A stretch of 64,000 nucleotides of DNA from Stenopsyche tienmushanensis. Lineage: Eukaryota; Arthropoda; Insecta; Trichoptera; Stenopsychidae. Both the position numbers and the translations under genes were made by a program. The notes under the pieces are model-generated. The model saw nothing but the letters and a program-made list of their open reading frames with translations. It ran no database searches and was not told the origin of the DNA. Shown here one piece after another: positions 37,700 to 51,349 of this stretch. Position 1 is the first letter of the stretch. Each line of letters opens with the position of its first letter. Location: assembly GCA_008973525.1 (NCBI GenBank), contig WACJ01000301.1:1-64000 (forward strand), given 5' to 3'.

Positions 37700-38280
37700 T
37701 ATGTTTTAAAATGATTAAAAAATATATTACATAGGTGTCAATCAAGGCTATAAACAAAATGCCTCAAAACGATAAGAATGATGCTTGTGGCTCAATCACC
37801 ACAAAAATGCCTTATCTCAAAACAAAATACATAATAGGACTTGAAGGGCAATATATGCCCCAAGACAAAATTGGCAATGACATTCTTGAACAAGCAGAAT
37901 ATAAAAGAGGCTTCGATGACCAAATCGGGGGAGTTCAAGTTGAGTTAAGTTACATTTAGCATATTGTCACAGTAAGAGTTTTCTAATCCCTGTAATCGCC
38001 ACTTCACCTATTACCTATTAATGCGTTGCAAAAATAAAAAGACAGGGTTGCCGTGTAAGCTTGCCAGTTTACTTCTGAAGGAGTAGATTTTGCAAAGGAG
38101 TGCTGATATTCGGCTAATGACGCCTCTCAAGAACAGTCAAGGGGGAATAACAAAATTGGTCAATGATAAGAATGATCCGAATGTCTTAATTGTCAAAACA
38201 AACCCCTGCTCTCAAGACAACACGAATGAAAGTCGTCATATCTTTGTTGAAAGAACTTAATAGCATTTACGAGTTACTAT
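37700..38280 (-). repeat. Penelope-like 3' region remnants
   Basis: The blocks TTGCAAAAATAAAAAGACAG, TTTACTTCTGAAGGAGTAGA and TGATAAGAATGATCCG resemble 55750-55890, which lies directly downstream of a Penelope-type GIY-YIG remnant. The assignment to the same element family is by that linkage. An in-phase frame at 37735-37959 has no recognised family. Confidence 0.4.
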
Positions 38281-38493
38281 AAAAAAAATATATATTGAGG
38301 ATGTTTAGACGTGTAGGGTATCTTTATGACATGACTTTGTCATCGATGCACGAGTGTGTGACGGTCCGATAGAGTTAATTTACAAAAGCAAAGAAATTTT
38401 GAAATAAGCTGTTAAAATTACACTAAATTACTGAACAAAATAAACAATTAACTTTATCATCGTCATTAAGATGATTTTCAGACTTATATTAAA

Positions 38494-40069
38494 TCATAAT
38501 GCATAACCAAATTCATTAATCCACGTCAAGCCTTCCTGCGAGCCGTTCAAAGGTTTATATTCCAATCCAACATAGCCATCGTAAGAGGATTGTTCCAGTA
38601 AGTCCAAAACATATTTATAATTAATTTCGCCTGGTGTATTAGGTTCATTGCGATTCGGAACTTGTGCGATCTGAAAATAAAATAAAACTTAAAACATACA
38701 ATATTATCTATGAACATAACAAGCCGAAATGTTCATATCAGTTTGAGTGGACTTAGCTAGCTGGAAAATAGCTCGGAATTAAAAATACGCACTCAAACAA
38801 TAATAACGCCTCAGTGAGTATAATTTCTTGCTGAAGTTGCACAAATTCAAAATAATTTGTGCTATTTAATATTTTTGTCGTGAATTATATCACACCGGGA
38901 CTGAGACTAATGTGTTAAGGTCGTTTTTGGATTGTTGAGAACTTTGAAACATTGTTTTAATAAAATAATATATGTAATATTAAGAATTTTTAAATTTGAT
39001 GACTGTTAGCGTTATCTAATCAACTATACATGTAAAGTACTAACATATTATGATATTATATTTTATGATTTACCTGAATGTGTCCCACATACGGTAACAT
39101 TTCTTTAATGCTCATAGTTATGTTTCCGTTGATGTGTTGTAAGTGAAAAATATCCATCATCAAGCGTAAATGCGGGCTATTAATTTTTTTTACTATGCCG
39201 AGAGCTGTTTAAGCAAAATAAAATGGTATTAATACGAGTGAACGTGATTATATAGCGCATCATCAAAAATACAAACCTTTTTCGAACGAGTTCATGAAAT
39301 AGCCGGGCACTGAATATTTATTAATGGGTTCAATGAGGCCTATAATATTTTCTTTTTTCAATTCTTGTGATGCATACATGAGATTGGATTCGTATGTTTT
39401 CCAATGATCTTCAGTTATAGTGCAGTTGATGACGCCTGCCATGATGTGGATGAAGGAGCATCGTAAGGCTTTTGCATATTCGATGGTAGTTTTTAGATTT
39501 TTTTGAAAGTCTGCAACTTTATCCGGCAAGTATGTAACGCCGATTTCACCTTTGCTGACGTCACCTGATGAATTACATTTAATATGACACTTTTATAATT
39601 TTGTTTACTACTTGCAGAATTGGGTCACTGCTCAAAAACAGTTTAAGAATTTGTCTAATCGTTAATTCAAAGCGAATAATGTTCATTCGCTGCACAAAAT
39701 GCTTTTCATTCTAAATAAAATTGCAAGCTTTCGCTTTGTAGCAAATTTGCGTATAGCACCGAAAATTATTAACGGGTCAAAGGATCATTCGTCGAATAGA
39801 AATAATGTAATAATACCTGTATAAATATTTATTAGGATTTGTTCCAAGCCGGATTTATTCTTGGCATCGGTGACTTCTTCGAGGGAATAGCCAAAAGGGA
39901 ATCCTGATTCTACATATTTGAAACCGGCATTTTTAGCCAAGGCATATCTATCAATCATCGGTTTCTCGTTGAACATAAAACTAAGATTTGCACAAAACTT
40001 CATGTTGATTTTCTTGAAATGTGTGCGTTTTATGCTGGAAGTGAACGCTCGACTAAACAATATTCGCAT
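38494..40069 (-). CDS. hyi: Hydroxypyruvate isomerase
   Basis: Four exons on the minus strand (40069-39817, 39564-39277, 39204-39074, 38670-38494) join in phase with GT-AG introns, one donor being GTTTGT. The product is a xylose-isomerase-like TIM barrel of the HYI family, which interconverts hydroxypyruvate and tartronate semialdehyde. Starting at the internal ATG (40003) gives 260 residues, the usual family length, beginning MKFCANLSFMF. Seen motifs are INIYTGDVSKGEIG, GLIEPINKYSVPGYF with Glu141, LMMDIFH, VGHIQIAQVPNRNEP and GLEYKP with Glu239. The two Glu correspond to the family's catalytic pair. The upstream ATG (40069) adds 22 residues rich in Arg, Lys and Ser, possibly a mitochondrial targeting peptide. 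A near-complete normal enzyme. Confidence 0.93.
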
Positions 40070-40079
40070 TAAGTACAAG

Positions 40080-41925
40080 TGGGATATATGCGGTTACAAA
40101 AAAACTAGATAAGACAAGTCTTGTTTTTCATTTGGAAAAAAAATCTTATCTCCACCTAGATATCGAGCTTTTTAACCGAACGCTTGTTTATTTAGGCGTC
40201 AAAATCGGGCCAATTAATCGGAAACATTCGAATGAACTTGTGACAGTTGTTTTTTTTTAAATTTGAGTAGGTCGTAAATGATATTTTGTCGGCGATAAAA
40301 ATCGCCGAGCGAGACATTTTTTAATTTATTTTTAAATGCAAATTAAACAACAGATGACTATCGATTATCCAATTTAATGTTTGCGGTCTCAATAACGTAA
40401 ATAGTAAATGAGCGTGGGACATTGCGTTTTTTTATTTAAACAAATTGGCCCACTAACAATTGTAAAATATAATATTTATATTTAACCATTTTTTTTTTAT
40501 AAAATTATTATTGTACGAAAAATTAAATACGATGCTATTTATGACATTTTTTAAAATTATTAATTAAGGCTAATAAAAAAAAATCGCTTACAATAATTAC
40601 AAGCAATAAAATATCTGTAAATTAAAGGTTATATAGCATAAAAAATAATATCTTTAAATATACTATATAAAGATCTCGTTATGATCTTGTGGAATTCGAT
40701 TCTTTTTATCAAGAATTAAAATATTATCGGACTAGAATATTTTTTGTCAAAGGAGCAAAGTTTTACTGTTTAGTAGTGTACGCATTATGCCTAATCGTCG
40801 ATGATATTTTTTTCCGCTCAAATATTTAAGGGCGCCTTTTTTGAAATAGTAATAAATCACGTCGACACATAATAAATAAATGATTTGTTTCCCATTGTAA
40901 ATTGATCGTGCCCAATGCATGTATTTATATGCGGGTCGATTTTTTTATAATATTATTTGAATTTCCCCATTGAAATTGTATATATTTCAATATTTAATTC
41001 GATATTATGCAGGATTCTTGAATTCGGTGGATGCATTTCAGAGATGAACCAGTCTTTGATTTTATTGTCCATGGGTCGATGAATCTTGAAAGACTGTCGA
41101 ATACGATTGAATATATTTATCTTGTGTAAATAACACCTTAAGGAACCGTTAATTATACATTTGCAGAGTTATTTTGAGGACTCATTTTTTGCGCACTCAT
41201 TCCATAGCACGTGGGGAGTTGTGCAATAAAAGGGTCAATATTTTTGTCGCAGTCTGCATAGATGTGATCTCCAGTAGTCGAGAGTCGAAAAGCACTGGTC
41301 TGTTTCATTTATGTATATCCACTTTGAGCCACTTTCCGATAACGTCAATTGATTGATATTGTTTTTTTTTTCAGTGTTTTTGTAATTTAATGACATACAA
41401 AGCGAGCTAAAATTTATCGTCGGTTTATAAAAAAAACATGTTTTTTTCTAACTAATCAAAAGCGATATAATATCTTTGGGTCAAACGAATTAAACAGAAA
41501 AAACTCTTGTAGTTCTGAATTTTGATAGATCATTCCAACTTGAGATTTGAAGTTTTTTATCGACATTCAAACGACAGTCCGAGATCAAAATGCAGGAATT
41601 AGAAGAGGGTTGAAAATAATGAAAAAATACCATAAAAAAGCGACAAACATAGATCATTTTTTGCCGAAATTCTTAAATTTAGACTTAATCTTACCAAAAA
41701 GAACAGATAAGAATTTATTATGTATTCAATAATATATTTTTACAACATCAATATTTTAATTCAAGATGAGTAATACTTACAATATCGACAATAAGTTTAG
41801 AAAGGCTTAATTCTTCGCGAAAAACTTAATATTACTTTGATATCAAAAAATATATATGTACATTGTTAAACTTATCTGACTTAATATACGCATTTTACTG
41901 ATTAAAAGAAATATGACACATTATC
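40080..41925. other. AT-rich upstream region of hydroxypyruvate isomerase
   Basis: Presumed promoter side of the isomerase gene. No CpG island, no repeat shared elsewhere in the window and no convincing open frame were found. Confidence 0.35.
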
Positions 41926-41929
41926 AAAA

Positions 41930-42105
41930 TGTCCACCTTTGGCACGCATTATTACAACGCATATTTTTTGGCATTCTTTGTAACAATTTGATTAAATAAT
42001 CACTCGGTATATCTTTTCTGTATTATTGTATATTATAGATATCTCATCCCTCAATTGCTCGATTGAAGACAAGTCTGGGAATTGTTGAGGTCATTTTTTA
42101 AATTT
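41930..42105 (-). pseudogene. Tc1-like transposase C-terminal remnant
   Basis: The minus-strand frame reads SSIEQLRDEIYNIQ, then after a stop YRKDIPSDYLIKLLQRMPKNMR and CNNACQRWTF. This matches the end of Tc1-like transposases, where a W...P.EYL..L..SMP.R...VI.A.GGHT pattern is usual. Only this tail is present. Confidence 0.6.
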
Positions 42106-42119
42106 AAATACTAGCCAAT

Positions 42120-42520
42120 ACCCGACATGCGTTGCAATGACATACGCGCTTAATAATTATTTAAACGCAGTACGTGGTTTATTGCTTCAGGTCACGTGTA
42201 GCGCGAGCCGATTGCGCATCCTTTTTCTCCCTGTCCTCGTAGCCCAAACTTCATTTCACCAGACCAATATGCGCCAACATGGAGCATCCATACTATGCCT
42301 ATGTTATTCCCGTAAGTGTAAATAGTAATTTGACACCGTTTTATCGCAATCGGATGAACGGTATGGAAGCGCATTAAATACAGACAAACAAACATTAATT
42401 TTGTATATTAGACTATGCTTATGTTATTCGCGCAATCCTTAGCAATAAGTGAACGAAGTTTTATCGCAATCTGATAAACAGTAAGGTAGCGCATTATATA
42501 CTAACAGAGATTCATTTTTA
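42120..42520 (-). repeat. Helitron-type tandem-monomer repeat, copy 1
   Basis: On the minus strand the sequence contains two related monomers, each beginning near an AAAAATSAAT segment followed by TTTGTTTGTC or similar and CCGATTGCGATAAAAC. The same dimer lies at 63510-63780 on the plus strand. The wording resembles the ends of insect Helitrons (TATATAAAAATGAATGTTTG type), an assignment from memory of the family. Confidence 0.5.
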
Positions 42521-42752
42521 TGTGTTTTAATAGTCAATTTGTTTGGTTCCGCGGGATTGTTGCTTCTATTACAAAAAGTATTAATGAAACAGATTAGAAT
42601 GTCAAATATTGCCACTTAGCATAACTTATGGCTAATTAATGTTATGCTATTCTGACATATATCATCTAATCGTAATTGTAATCTTGATAGCTAGTTTATT
42701 TTTGCACTTCTAAAGTAACATAAATGGATTCAAATATTTAAAGGCGGTGAAA

Positions 42753-43679
42753 CACTTCGCTCAATAAGTTCGTAGGATGACTTTTATTGAACAATAACTT
42801 TTTTATTGAAGTCAAATTTCTTTCTCTGGATAATTCTTTTTAGGTCTGCAAACTTTTTGAGCACTTTTTTCTTCTTCATTTGGGGTCGTTTTTTCGCAAT
42901 TTCTTCCATCAAACGTACCAATGACCCCATATAATATTTGCCATTGAAGACTCTTCCCTTTTCAATTTAATCGATAAATAAAACACCGCGTCCAATAACG
43001 CAGCTGACAGCTGCGTTTTTGCTTTCGTCTATTGCTGTCCACTCACCTGACTGCCGATTTGATTCTGGAATTAGTGATGGATCCATGTTTTATCCATTGT
43101 CATATACCGCATGAAAAAAACCTTTTATTGCGCCTGAAACAGCGCTCTGAATTGTTGACGCGTTGATCGACTGTGGGCAAACGCGGCGCCCACTTCGAAT
43201 AGAGCTTTCCCATGGACAAATGCAGAATGGTGTTGGCTATCTCATGCAACTTCAATTTACGATCAGCCAAAACTATTTTGTGATCTTTTTTCATGTTTTC
43301 TGAAACAAATGGGCGACCAGAGCGTTCAACGACATTGGTGTTTATACGGCCCCGTTTAAAACCAGCAAAACCATTTCTTTATCATTTATCTCGATGGAAC
43401 AGAGTCCGAAAAACACTTGTCAAGTCCATTGTTTTGCTTCAAAGTTTTTCCCAATTAAAAAGCAATGCTTTATCGATGCACGAAATTCCTATTTTTCCAT
43501 TGTTTTGAAAATTATAAAAGTAGCGACATTAAAACCACTGTATCTTGTGAACTAAACATCAGATTATTATGAAATTTTGGCATGTATTATTTGAAGCTTG
43601 ATACTTCCTAAATTTGTATTGGTTTTGTCAATAGTGGCGCTGACTATATTGTCATCCTACAAATTTATTGAGTGATGTG
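42753..43679 (-). mobile_element. Deleted irritans-type mariner
   Basis: Terminal inverted repeats share CTCAATAAGTTCGTAGGATG at the left and its near reverse complement at the right. The minus-strand transposase is broken but clear: WFAGFKRGRINTNVVERSGRP, KKDHKIVLADRKLKLHEIAN, LSMGKLYSKWAPRLPTVDQ, later TRCFIYRLN-type text and a C-terminal remnant. Length of 927 bases against about 1.3 kb for intact elements indicates internal loss. Catalytic residues are not all present. Confidence 0.8.
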
Positions 43680-46600
43680 ATGTTTGCTGTGAGCTTTTAA
43701 ATGTTCATCTGACATTTCTAACATGCTCATTGGTTGTCTGTGAACACAATAACGCGGCAATTGGATACTCCGATTGCCGACGACATTCATGAATACGTAT
43801 TAGTGCTTAAGCCATCGCCAGAACACACAATGAGTCAGTTATTCTCTCTCGTGTTTGCCTCTTCACTTCACTAATCGTTTTTGGTGATAACATTCCAGCG
43901 ATAAGACCGAACTTTTATTGCCGTCGAAATATTTATCATCAAGTAAATCGATCTACATGTTTTTTTTAATGTATTCTTTACACTTTTCAGTGATTTTCAA
44001 CCATTGTATTTTTTTAATAATAAAACTATTTAAACCATCGCTAATACACACAATTACAATTTGAATGGGCTTTATTTTTACGACTCCATATCTATTCGTT
44101 TTTTCGATGAGTTGCGAGTAATATTTGGTTGTGATGCTTTATACATCTCTAGTATCGTGTCATTTTGTATATATTATTTTTTCTTAACCATATGTGTTCT
44201 CCTTTTTTAATTTTCCTTTTTGTTATTTCTACTGGATTTCCTTTTCTATTTGCACGTAATGTCCCTGTTGTATGCGTATTTTTTTTTTTCTAATAATTTA
44301 GTAAATAATGATATATTATTATAAAAAATTTCCATAAAAACATGATGACCTTTGTGGAGAAATGGATTCATCAATTTAAGTACACTGGCATCAATTTTGG
44401 TTCCTCTAGGTTCGTTGTCAAATAACCTTCCTCTATGTTTTGGATCCATGTTTTGTAAATGGTTTGTTTTTGTGTCTGGGAGCGCGGTAGGCATAGGACT
44501 AATCCGGCGCGAGGTTTAGGTTGAGCGAGGTTTATTTGCACACATGTGCTGCAGCGACGAAGGGATTGACGATGTGCGCGCGCGAAAGCGTTAAGTAGCT
44601 TAGCATTTTTTAAAGTATTTGTATATTTCATATTTTTATTTGATAAAACCTAATCAGTTTACATAGCAGTGGGGCCCCATTTTTTTTGCCCCAGGGCCCT
44701 TGGTTACCTAGCTACGCCACTGACTCCGCGTAAAAGGATCCTCAAATGGACGCATCAGTTGTCATAGTCTTTATATTCGCGACAGTTCGTAATGAATATT
44801 GATCCACAAACAATAGCAGTAGAATCCCATTTTCGTAAATGGTTTTGATACAATATTCTGGATATTATATTACGAAATACAAAGATTCCCACACACTTTA
44901 TATCGGATCAATATATGTACCGGCGACTTTATAAATAAATAATAACATAAATATACATCCTATTTTAACCCTCCCATAAAATTTTTATTTCGTCTTTTTT
45001 TTACATGGCCATATTTGTTCAACATTTATGGAAAAATAAAATCCAAGGGTTAAATAATATTATATATAACTCAAATATAAAGATTTTATTATGTATTGGA
45101 ATTTGAAGCTTTTCTTGAGGAATTAATATCATCGAGTCCCCCCCAATATGAATTTTACATTGTAGTTATCACCACAAAAATCAACATTTTTTTGCGTAGA
45201 ATATTGTGATAATATTGATGATACGAAGGGTCTTCATACAAAGGGATCCCTTTTCGACGAGAAAACAGCAAAGTAACGAGGAATGAAATATTCTGATCCA
45301 AATGGAGATTTTATCTTTTATTCAAGCCCAAGCTGCGCATATTTTAGGAGATTATTTTTTTTATTTATTTTACGAATTCTATGTTATGTAGGACGAATTT
45401 ATTTGCCTACTAATAAGGGTGCATTGGATGCATTTGGGAAGGTTATCGAAGGAGTGTTTTGAAATTGTGTACAATATCTGGAACGGTGCTGCACAAGAAC
45501 GCAACGAACTGACCATATCAATGCAATAAATTAATTTACCCAAATATTCACACACCACTAAAAATACTTGACACTTTCAATTACTCTTGCAGCAACGGAC
45601 GACCTTTCGCCTCTGCGAAGATTGAAGTCCTATTCGAGGAAGTCTACGTCTCGAATCGATGATTCAATGATTAACAGTCCTTTCATAATGGAGAATTATA
45701 GCAAAATCCTTGTTCCAAAATCCGTTTAAGCCTTGCATTAGGCGAAAGTTTCATAGACTATAAAAATCATGTTTATTTACAAATTATCATTCATTAAATT
45801 TGTTATAATATCCATCATCGGACGTAGGCGATCTCCATAGGAGAGGGTAGGGATTTTAGCCAGTCACTTATAGGTGGTCCTGTATGCTTTTATTAATCAC
45901 TTTTTTTGAATCAGGAAATTAGACTTAACTTGTTTCTTGGAAATATTAATATTTATCTCGTGTTTTTTTTTTGGTACGTTGAGATTCTCAAACTGGATTT
46001 GAAGCCGAACCTTTGAATAATCTGGATCCAGAATCTAACCGGCTATGCCGACACTTGGTCATATTAAGGGAACAAATAGAACCGGATTATCAATATATGT
46101 TAGGGGAATCGCAAAGTATTTTTTTTTAGCACCAAGCTCAAAACCAACAACGAAGTTCACATTGGGAACGATATGCTCTTTCTTTGACATTGGCAAGAAA
46201 TATACACAACACATCGCAAAAACTTGGAATTTCACGGACCACAATTTATATAACATTCAAAATTTATTGCCATTATGAGGAACGAATTAATATATGCCAT
46301 ATCCTCAGGCAATAAAATTTATGAATCATTTCATCAGATTTTAATAAGGGATGAGAAATGAATAGGTTATGAACATTTTAAACGTAAAAAAATACAATTG
46401 CCTTGAAATAATACATGGGTTTTAATGCCTTTATGTTTGGTGGGATGTGCAAGGATTCTTACACTATGAAATAGTCAAGGCATCAATTGGAAAGGATCAA
46501 GTTTTATCAATGACAAGGAGTCATATTTCATCATGGCTGCATGTTTCCATAACGCAAAACAACCAACGTACTCCAGGAATTTCATACTCATCCAAGCTTA

Positions 46601-46950
46601 TGCATTTAAAACATTCCATCCAGTATAAATTTATTTCATAAAATAGAGATCGACAATTAAGTAAGAAAATATGTTGGATCATTATTGACAAAGAATGAAA
46701 TTACAATACAGAGCTGCTACTTTTTAAAAAATGGTTTTCGCTCCGGCTTTTATTAGTAAGAAAAACGTATTTTCTAGCATAATTTAGAACATTTTATTCC
46801 TTCTTTTTATAATAAGCATCGTACTTGAATAATTATCGTATTGTCGAATTTACTCTCTTTAAATATTGATGATTCGTTAGATAATTATTATTTAAGCAGG
46901 TATTATGAAGTCACAATTTGTTTATATTAGTTTCTTTCTAGAAAACATCT
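43680..46950. other. AT-rich intergenic stretch with one hAT-type end
   Basis: A sequence ending at about 44732, reverse complement CAGTGGCGTAGCTAGGTAAC, followed by a G/C-rich GGGCCC segment, is typical of a hAT terminal repeat. Its partner was not found. Opposed frames at 44246-44631 and 46045-46278 lack family resemblance. Nothing else is recognised. Confidence 0.4.
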
Positions 46951-46960
46951 AGAATTTTGG

Positions 46961-47754
46961 CAGAACCGTAACGAGGCTATGAAGCGCCTTTGATAGATGT
47001 GTTGGGTGGTTGTTGTTTTAAAAAATACCCTTGCGCTACGATGATATGTATTTGGTACACCATATGAAATACTGAAAAATTCTGAGCCCCTTATCTAATA
47101 TATTTCATATCGATATTCCCATTATCAGAGTCCAGTTGTAGTAAATACATTATGGTGAAGGAAAGGTTAGACGAGGCCATACGAGCTGCCAAGACGAACA
47201 GCGCATCAGGGACCAATAAACAACAAAAATGCACGGCGAGGAGAAAAACCTGAATTTAATATCTATATCCCAAGGGGACATAAATGTGTAAGATAGATAA
47301 ATATATAGTTTTTATGAGTGGGGGGAAGTCTAGACACTTTTGCGACCTCATTTGTCGCGAGCCACCTATGTAAGTTAGTCTTTGATGGGGGCTTGCGTGA
47401 TCGTATATATGGCATCGGGTACGCATTTATCCCCGAAAATGCCGCAAAATAAGAGGACGGAGTGGCTACAAGGTCTGTGTTCAATCGGTCCGCTTTTCGG
47501 ATTGTTGACATATGACGAATGAACGCCTCGTAATTGGACGTCATACCCGAACATGTGTACAGAAACGAAAACGAAATTGTCAGAAGAAGACTAAATGGGA
47601 TAGGTTGTTTAAATTTTACAATTCGTCGAAAATGTTATTGTCTTTCATAATATTGGTCGGCTCAATGTTTAAGCGATGATTCTGCGTTTTGTGCCCCAAA
47701 CCCAGTTGCGCCCGTGGCGGGCAACTGCTTTGCCACCCCCTTGTTATGCCCCTG
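46961..47754. mobile_element. hAT-ended mosaic repeat, copy 4, with imperfect 8-bp target duplication
   Basis: Starts CAGAACCGTAACGAGGC and ends CCTTGTTATGCCCCTG. The flanks AATTTTGG and GATTTTAG agree at six of eight bases. The interior shares TCCGCTTTTCGGAT, CCTATGTAAGTTAG and the GTGGCGGGCAACTGC segment with the other copies. It keeps only traces of the mariner portion (near 47200-47260). Confidence 0.65.
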
Positions 47755-49470
47755 GATTTTAGAGTCATCATGTAGGCCAGAGGGTTCAAACCTAAAAAAA
47801 CGCTCCTCTTTGATGGAACGGTTTATTCAAATTGACCATAAAATATACAAAAACTCTCAAATGACTTGGTAAATCTCCAACTCGAGACAAACTTTCTCAC
47901 AACAGGCTCTCCGCATTTCTTGTCTATCTAATACTTTAGCAATTGAACCATGTGTATTGCTTTTATTACCCCGGGTCCTTTTTCAGAATCTTACACTCGT
48001 GATATCTGTTTCATGTAATAAGCTTTCTTAAACGGTTATTTTGAGAACCAAGATACTAGAGACCAGGCGTTTGTTTCGGTAGTTAAGACACAATAATTTA
48101 CCATTCAGAAGTGACGTAATTATCCGAGTATCACCACACTTTTTTAAGTGTTTTTGTTGGATAGGCCGCAAAAATAACCGTCACGGGCCGCATACGGCCC
48201 GCGGGCCGCATAATTGACACTTTTGATGTAGGCGACAAATGTAGCATAAATAATTAATTGAAGGTATAATAATTAGAGTTAGAAGTATATAATAATTTAT
48301 TTATTTAAATGAAAAGATATTTATTCGACGTTTACGGAAGTTTGGAAGTCCCAGTCTAGGTACATAGCAAATGTATAAAATGTATAATAATTATTTAAGA
48401 TGACAAACTGGAATTTGGGTTGATTATAATATTATATGACAATTAACAGGATGAATGTAAATTCTACAATCTTATCAGATGAAAACAATTCAAATATTAC
48501 ATCAACACAATAATTAATCAAAATCTCTTTCGCGTTAGACGTGTACCGAACCAATAAAAATCAATATTTTCGAACCGGTTCGGTGCCGCTTTTCGTTCCG
48601 ATATAAATAATCCGGTTTTCGATTCAGTTCCGCCTTTAAGTCTTGTTAATATAATTATTACAAAATACACATTTTCCTCGATTTAAACGTTCGGTTAAAA
48701 TTTTGCAATTCTCGTTTATGCAAATCATGATGCATTAGCATGCAACAGTAGTATCAATAATATAGTTGGCACAGCGTGCTATTAAATCTAGGGGAATTGA
48801 ATCGAACAGCAATTTAGTGGAACTAATCTGCAAATTCGCAAATATCTGAATTATTAAATAATTGACCCAAATTGTTTAACGAGCCTTATCGTATAAATGA
48901 GGTCCAATAAATATTTACATTACGAAGAAATGCGCAAATGTTTGATAAAAATTAAAAACCAGCGATGAATCACAGAATCCTCAAAATAGGCAGCTGGCGA
49001 AAAAGTGTGTGATTTTGAACTCGAACAGATGCGGAATCAACGAAGTGCGGTGATGCTCGAACAGGTGGAATTAGAAAAACCTCAGCAGAAGGATTAAAAT
49101 ATGACTCTTTGTTGGCTTCTGTATGGTTTTCAAATCGTCGAACTGGGAGGGTCGAAAGCGAAAGCTTCCCCAATTTGGAATTCGCAAGGGTAAGGAGGTG
49201 CACGAGGATGGGGACACCGCTGCGAGTAAAGAAACGATCCAGACGTACACTTCTCGAGCGTTGCGTAGGCTTTCACCCCCTAACTCTTGATTAAAATAGG
49301 GGAAAGACTGCATGTAATCCAGACAGATCCCTTTCCAATAAAATCGTCGCGTTTATCTCGATTACTTTTTTCTTATGTTACTTTACCATCTTTGTATATT
49401 GAGTATTTAGATTGGGTAGTTTATCACCTTTTTTTTCCAAGGAAAACTGCTCAATTGTTATAATTAATCA
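47755..49470. other. Intergenic stretch with two transposon-end-like segments
   Basis: At 48175-48225 the sequence holds GGGCCGCATACGGCCCGCGG, typical of a class of hAT ends. At 48540-48640 there is a degenerate CGGTTCGG/AACCGG-rich segment. Neither has an identified partner. Overlapping frames on both strands at 48970-49310 are not called. Confidence 0.4.
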
Positions 49471-49479
49471 AAGGAAAAT

Positions 49480-50410
49480 TTAAGCTCGTTCTTGGGTCTG
49501 AGATAGGAATAAGGAAGGAAACAAAATTTGCTAAAATAAATTAACATTAATACGTTTTTAGATTTGGAATTTGATGATCTTGTTCTTTGTCGTAAGAGAT
49601 GCTGACTTTCTAGAATTCAGATTCTGAGTAAATTTTGGGGAATTAAAAAATGCTGTTTATAATTTTTTAGAAGCTGAGGGAAGAACTATTTATGCTATTC
49701 ACTAAACTTGTTTCCAAGCTTAGTATATAGTATAAATCCAATAAAAATGAAATTAAAGTCTCTCAGTTAGAAAATCAGGATTTAAGCCAATTTACATATT
49801 TGGAATAGCAGAGTTAATGTGCTGTGTTTTATGGTTTTACGATGATTTGATCGGTGGTAGAGGAGCAGTGGGACAAAGGAACACATGAAATGTGGAATAC
49901 AGTGATTTATTCAAAATAGTATAGATATATTAAAATACAGGCGAATAATCATTATTGAAGGATTATCGATTTTACGATGGATAATTAAGGAATTAAGACG
50001 AGGAAATGTGTCATGGATGGAAACTAGGCGAGGAATTGTAGGACAGAATATGTAGGTTTTAAATTGAAATAATAAAAGTGATACAATACGACTTTTTGAA
50101 ATGATAGTAACTGGACCAAATATTTTGAAAAAATCAAGTCATAATGAGAGTTAGGCAAAGATGAAAACAATAGGGTATGATTAATTTCTGCTGTTCATTA
50201 CCCTATGAACTAAAAAAATTGCAACAACTAAAAAATTTACCCCTATCCCTATTTTCCTAACCATGAACATGTAAGAAGGCAGAAAAGGTGCTCGAGTTGT
50301 TTGGCGAATCTGAGCTCCGATGTGAAAAAATTGGCGAATAGCATATAAAATGTTGGCTATCTTTTATCTGAGTTCATTGAACGATAGGACCAGATTCATA
50401 AAGTAAGCAC
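49480..50410 (+). repeat. Dispersed repeat, copy 2 (first copy at 10060-10310)
   Basis: The conserved outer blocks are at about 49487-49510 and 50245-50410. The intervening sequence of about 700 bases does not match copy 1. The later block encodes RRQKRCSSCLANLSSDVKKL in one open frame before a stop. Confidence 0.45.
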
Positions 50411-50429
50411 AGATATTGAAAATTGAAAG

Positions 50430-51340
50430 TCATGATCTTCCGAGGTGGTAACGCACTCGAGCTGGCATATCTCGTAAAATTCGCCTTCTCTCCGTCCCGC
50501 TGAAATGATCGTACGATCTATCTAATTTGCGACGTGCGTTTGTAATTAGCTGCATTTCTAAATCACTCGACTGTAGATCTCTTCAGAGCGGATCTCTCGT
50601 TTGCGACGTCGGGAAGAATAAAAATAAAGCAATTCCGTCGGCAAAAAGAACGCTTCGCAAAATTGGAAAGAAGCAGTTCGAGCAGCGCTCGAATAGAGAT
50701 CGAGAAGATCGCGGAGTTTTAGAATGAGCCATTTTTTTTTAGCAATCATCGGAATCGCTGTCGCGTTTTCGGTCGGCGGCCATCGCAACATCTGTCGCGA
50801 GCGAATATTCCGAGCGCATAGACTAGTTACATTTTTTTGTATAGACATTTCGTCGCAGCGCGTTAACGCTCCATATCGTCCGTCGGTCGATCGGCGCGCG
50901 AGGAGCTTCGCGAGGAGGCCCGTCGATCCTCGGTATCTCCCGCCGTCGAGACGGAAGAGAGGAGACTTTTTTCTAGCGCACCGAAAAAAAAATCAATCAA
51001 TCCTCGCCGGAAAAAAATCACCGGCGGCGATGCGTCGACTCGCCTGCGAATTGGAAAATCAAGTTTTTTTCGTCTCGAGAGCGTTCACAGTTGATGGAAT
51101 TCGGTCCTTCCGGCCGAAGTCGCATGGACACATTCGAATCGATCTCGCAGTCGACCGACGATTCGACGTCCGGCTTTCGAACGTTTGGGTTCTCATTTGG
51201 GTGTCGTCGGAGCGACGGGGGCGGGATCGCACGATGCGCGACCTTCGAATCGACGATGCGATCGCCCGCGGCCCTTCTTTACGATTCGGAGCGAATGAAA
51301 CAAAGAGTAAAATTTAAAAAAAATATATGTATTCAAAACT
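50430..51340. promoter_or_regulatory. CpG-rich block downstream of shade, with an uncertain open frame
   Basis: GC and CpG content rises here. A plus-strand frame from 50724 to 51317 (197 codons) starts MSHFFLAIIGIAVAFSVGG, a signal-like hydrophobic segment, and continues as an Arg-rich sequence without family resemblance. Stop-poor GC-rich DNA can give such frames by chance. It may instead be the promoter or 5' exon of a neighbouring gene, or the 3' flank of shade. Confidence 0.3.
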
Positions 51341-51349
51341 AATTCGGCT

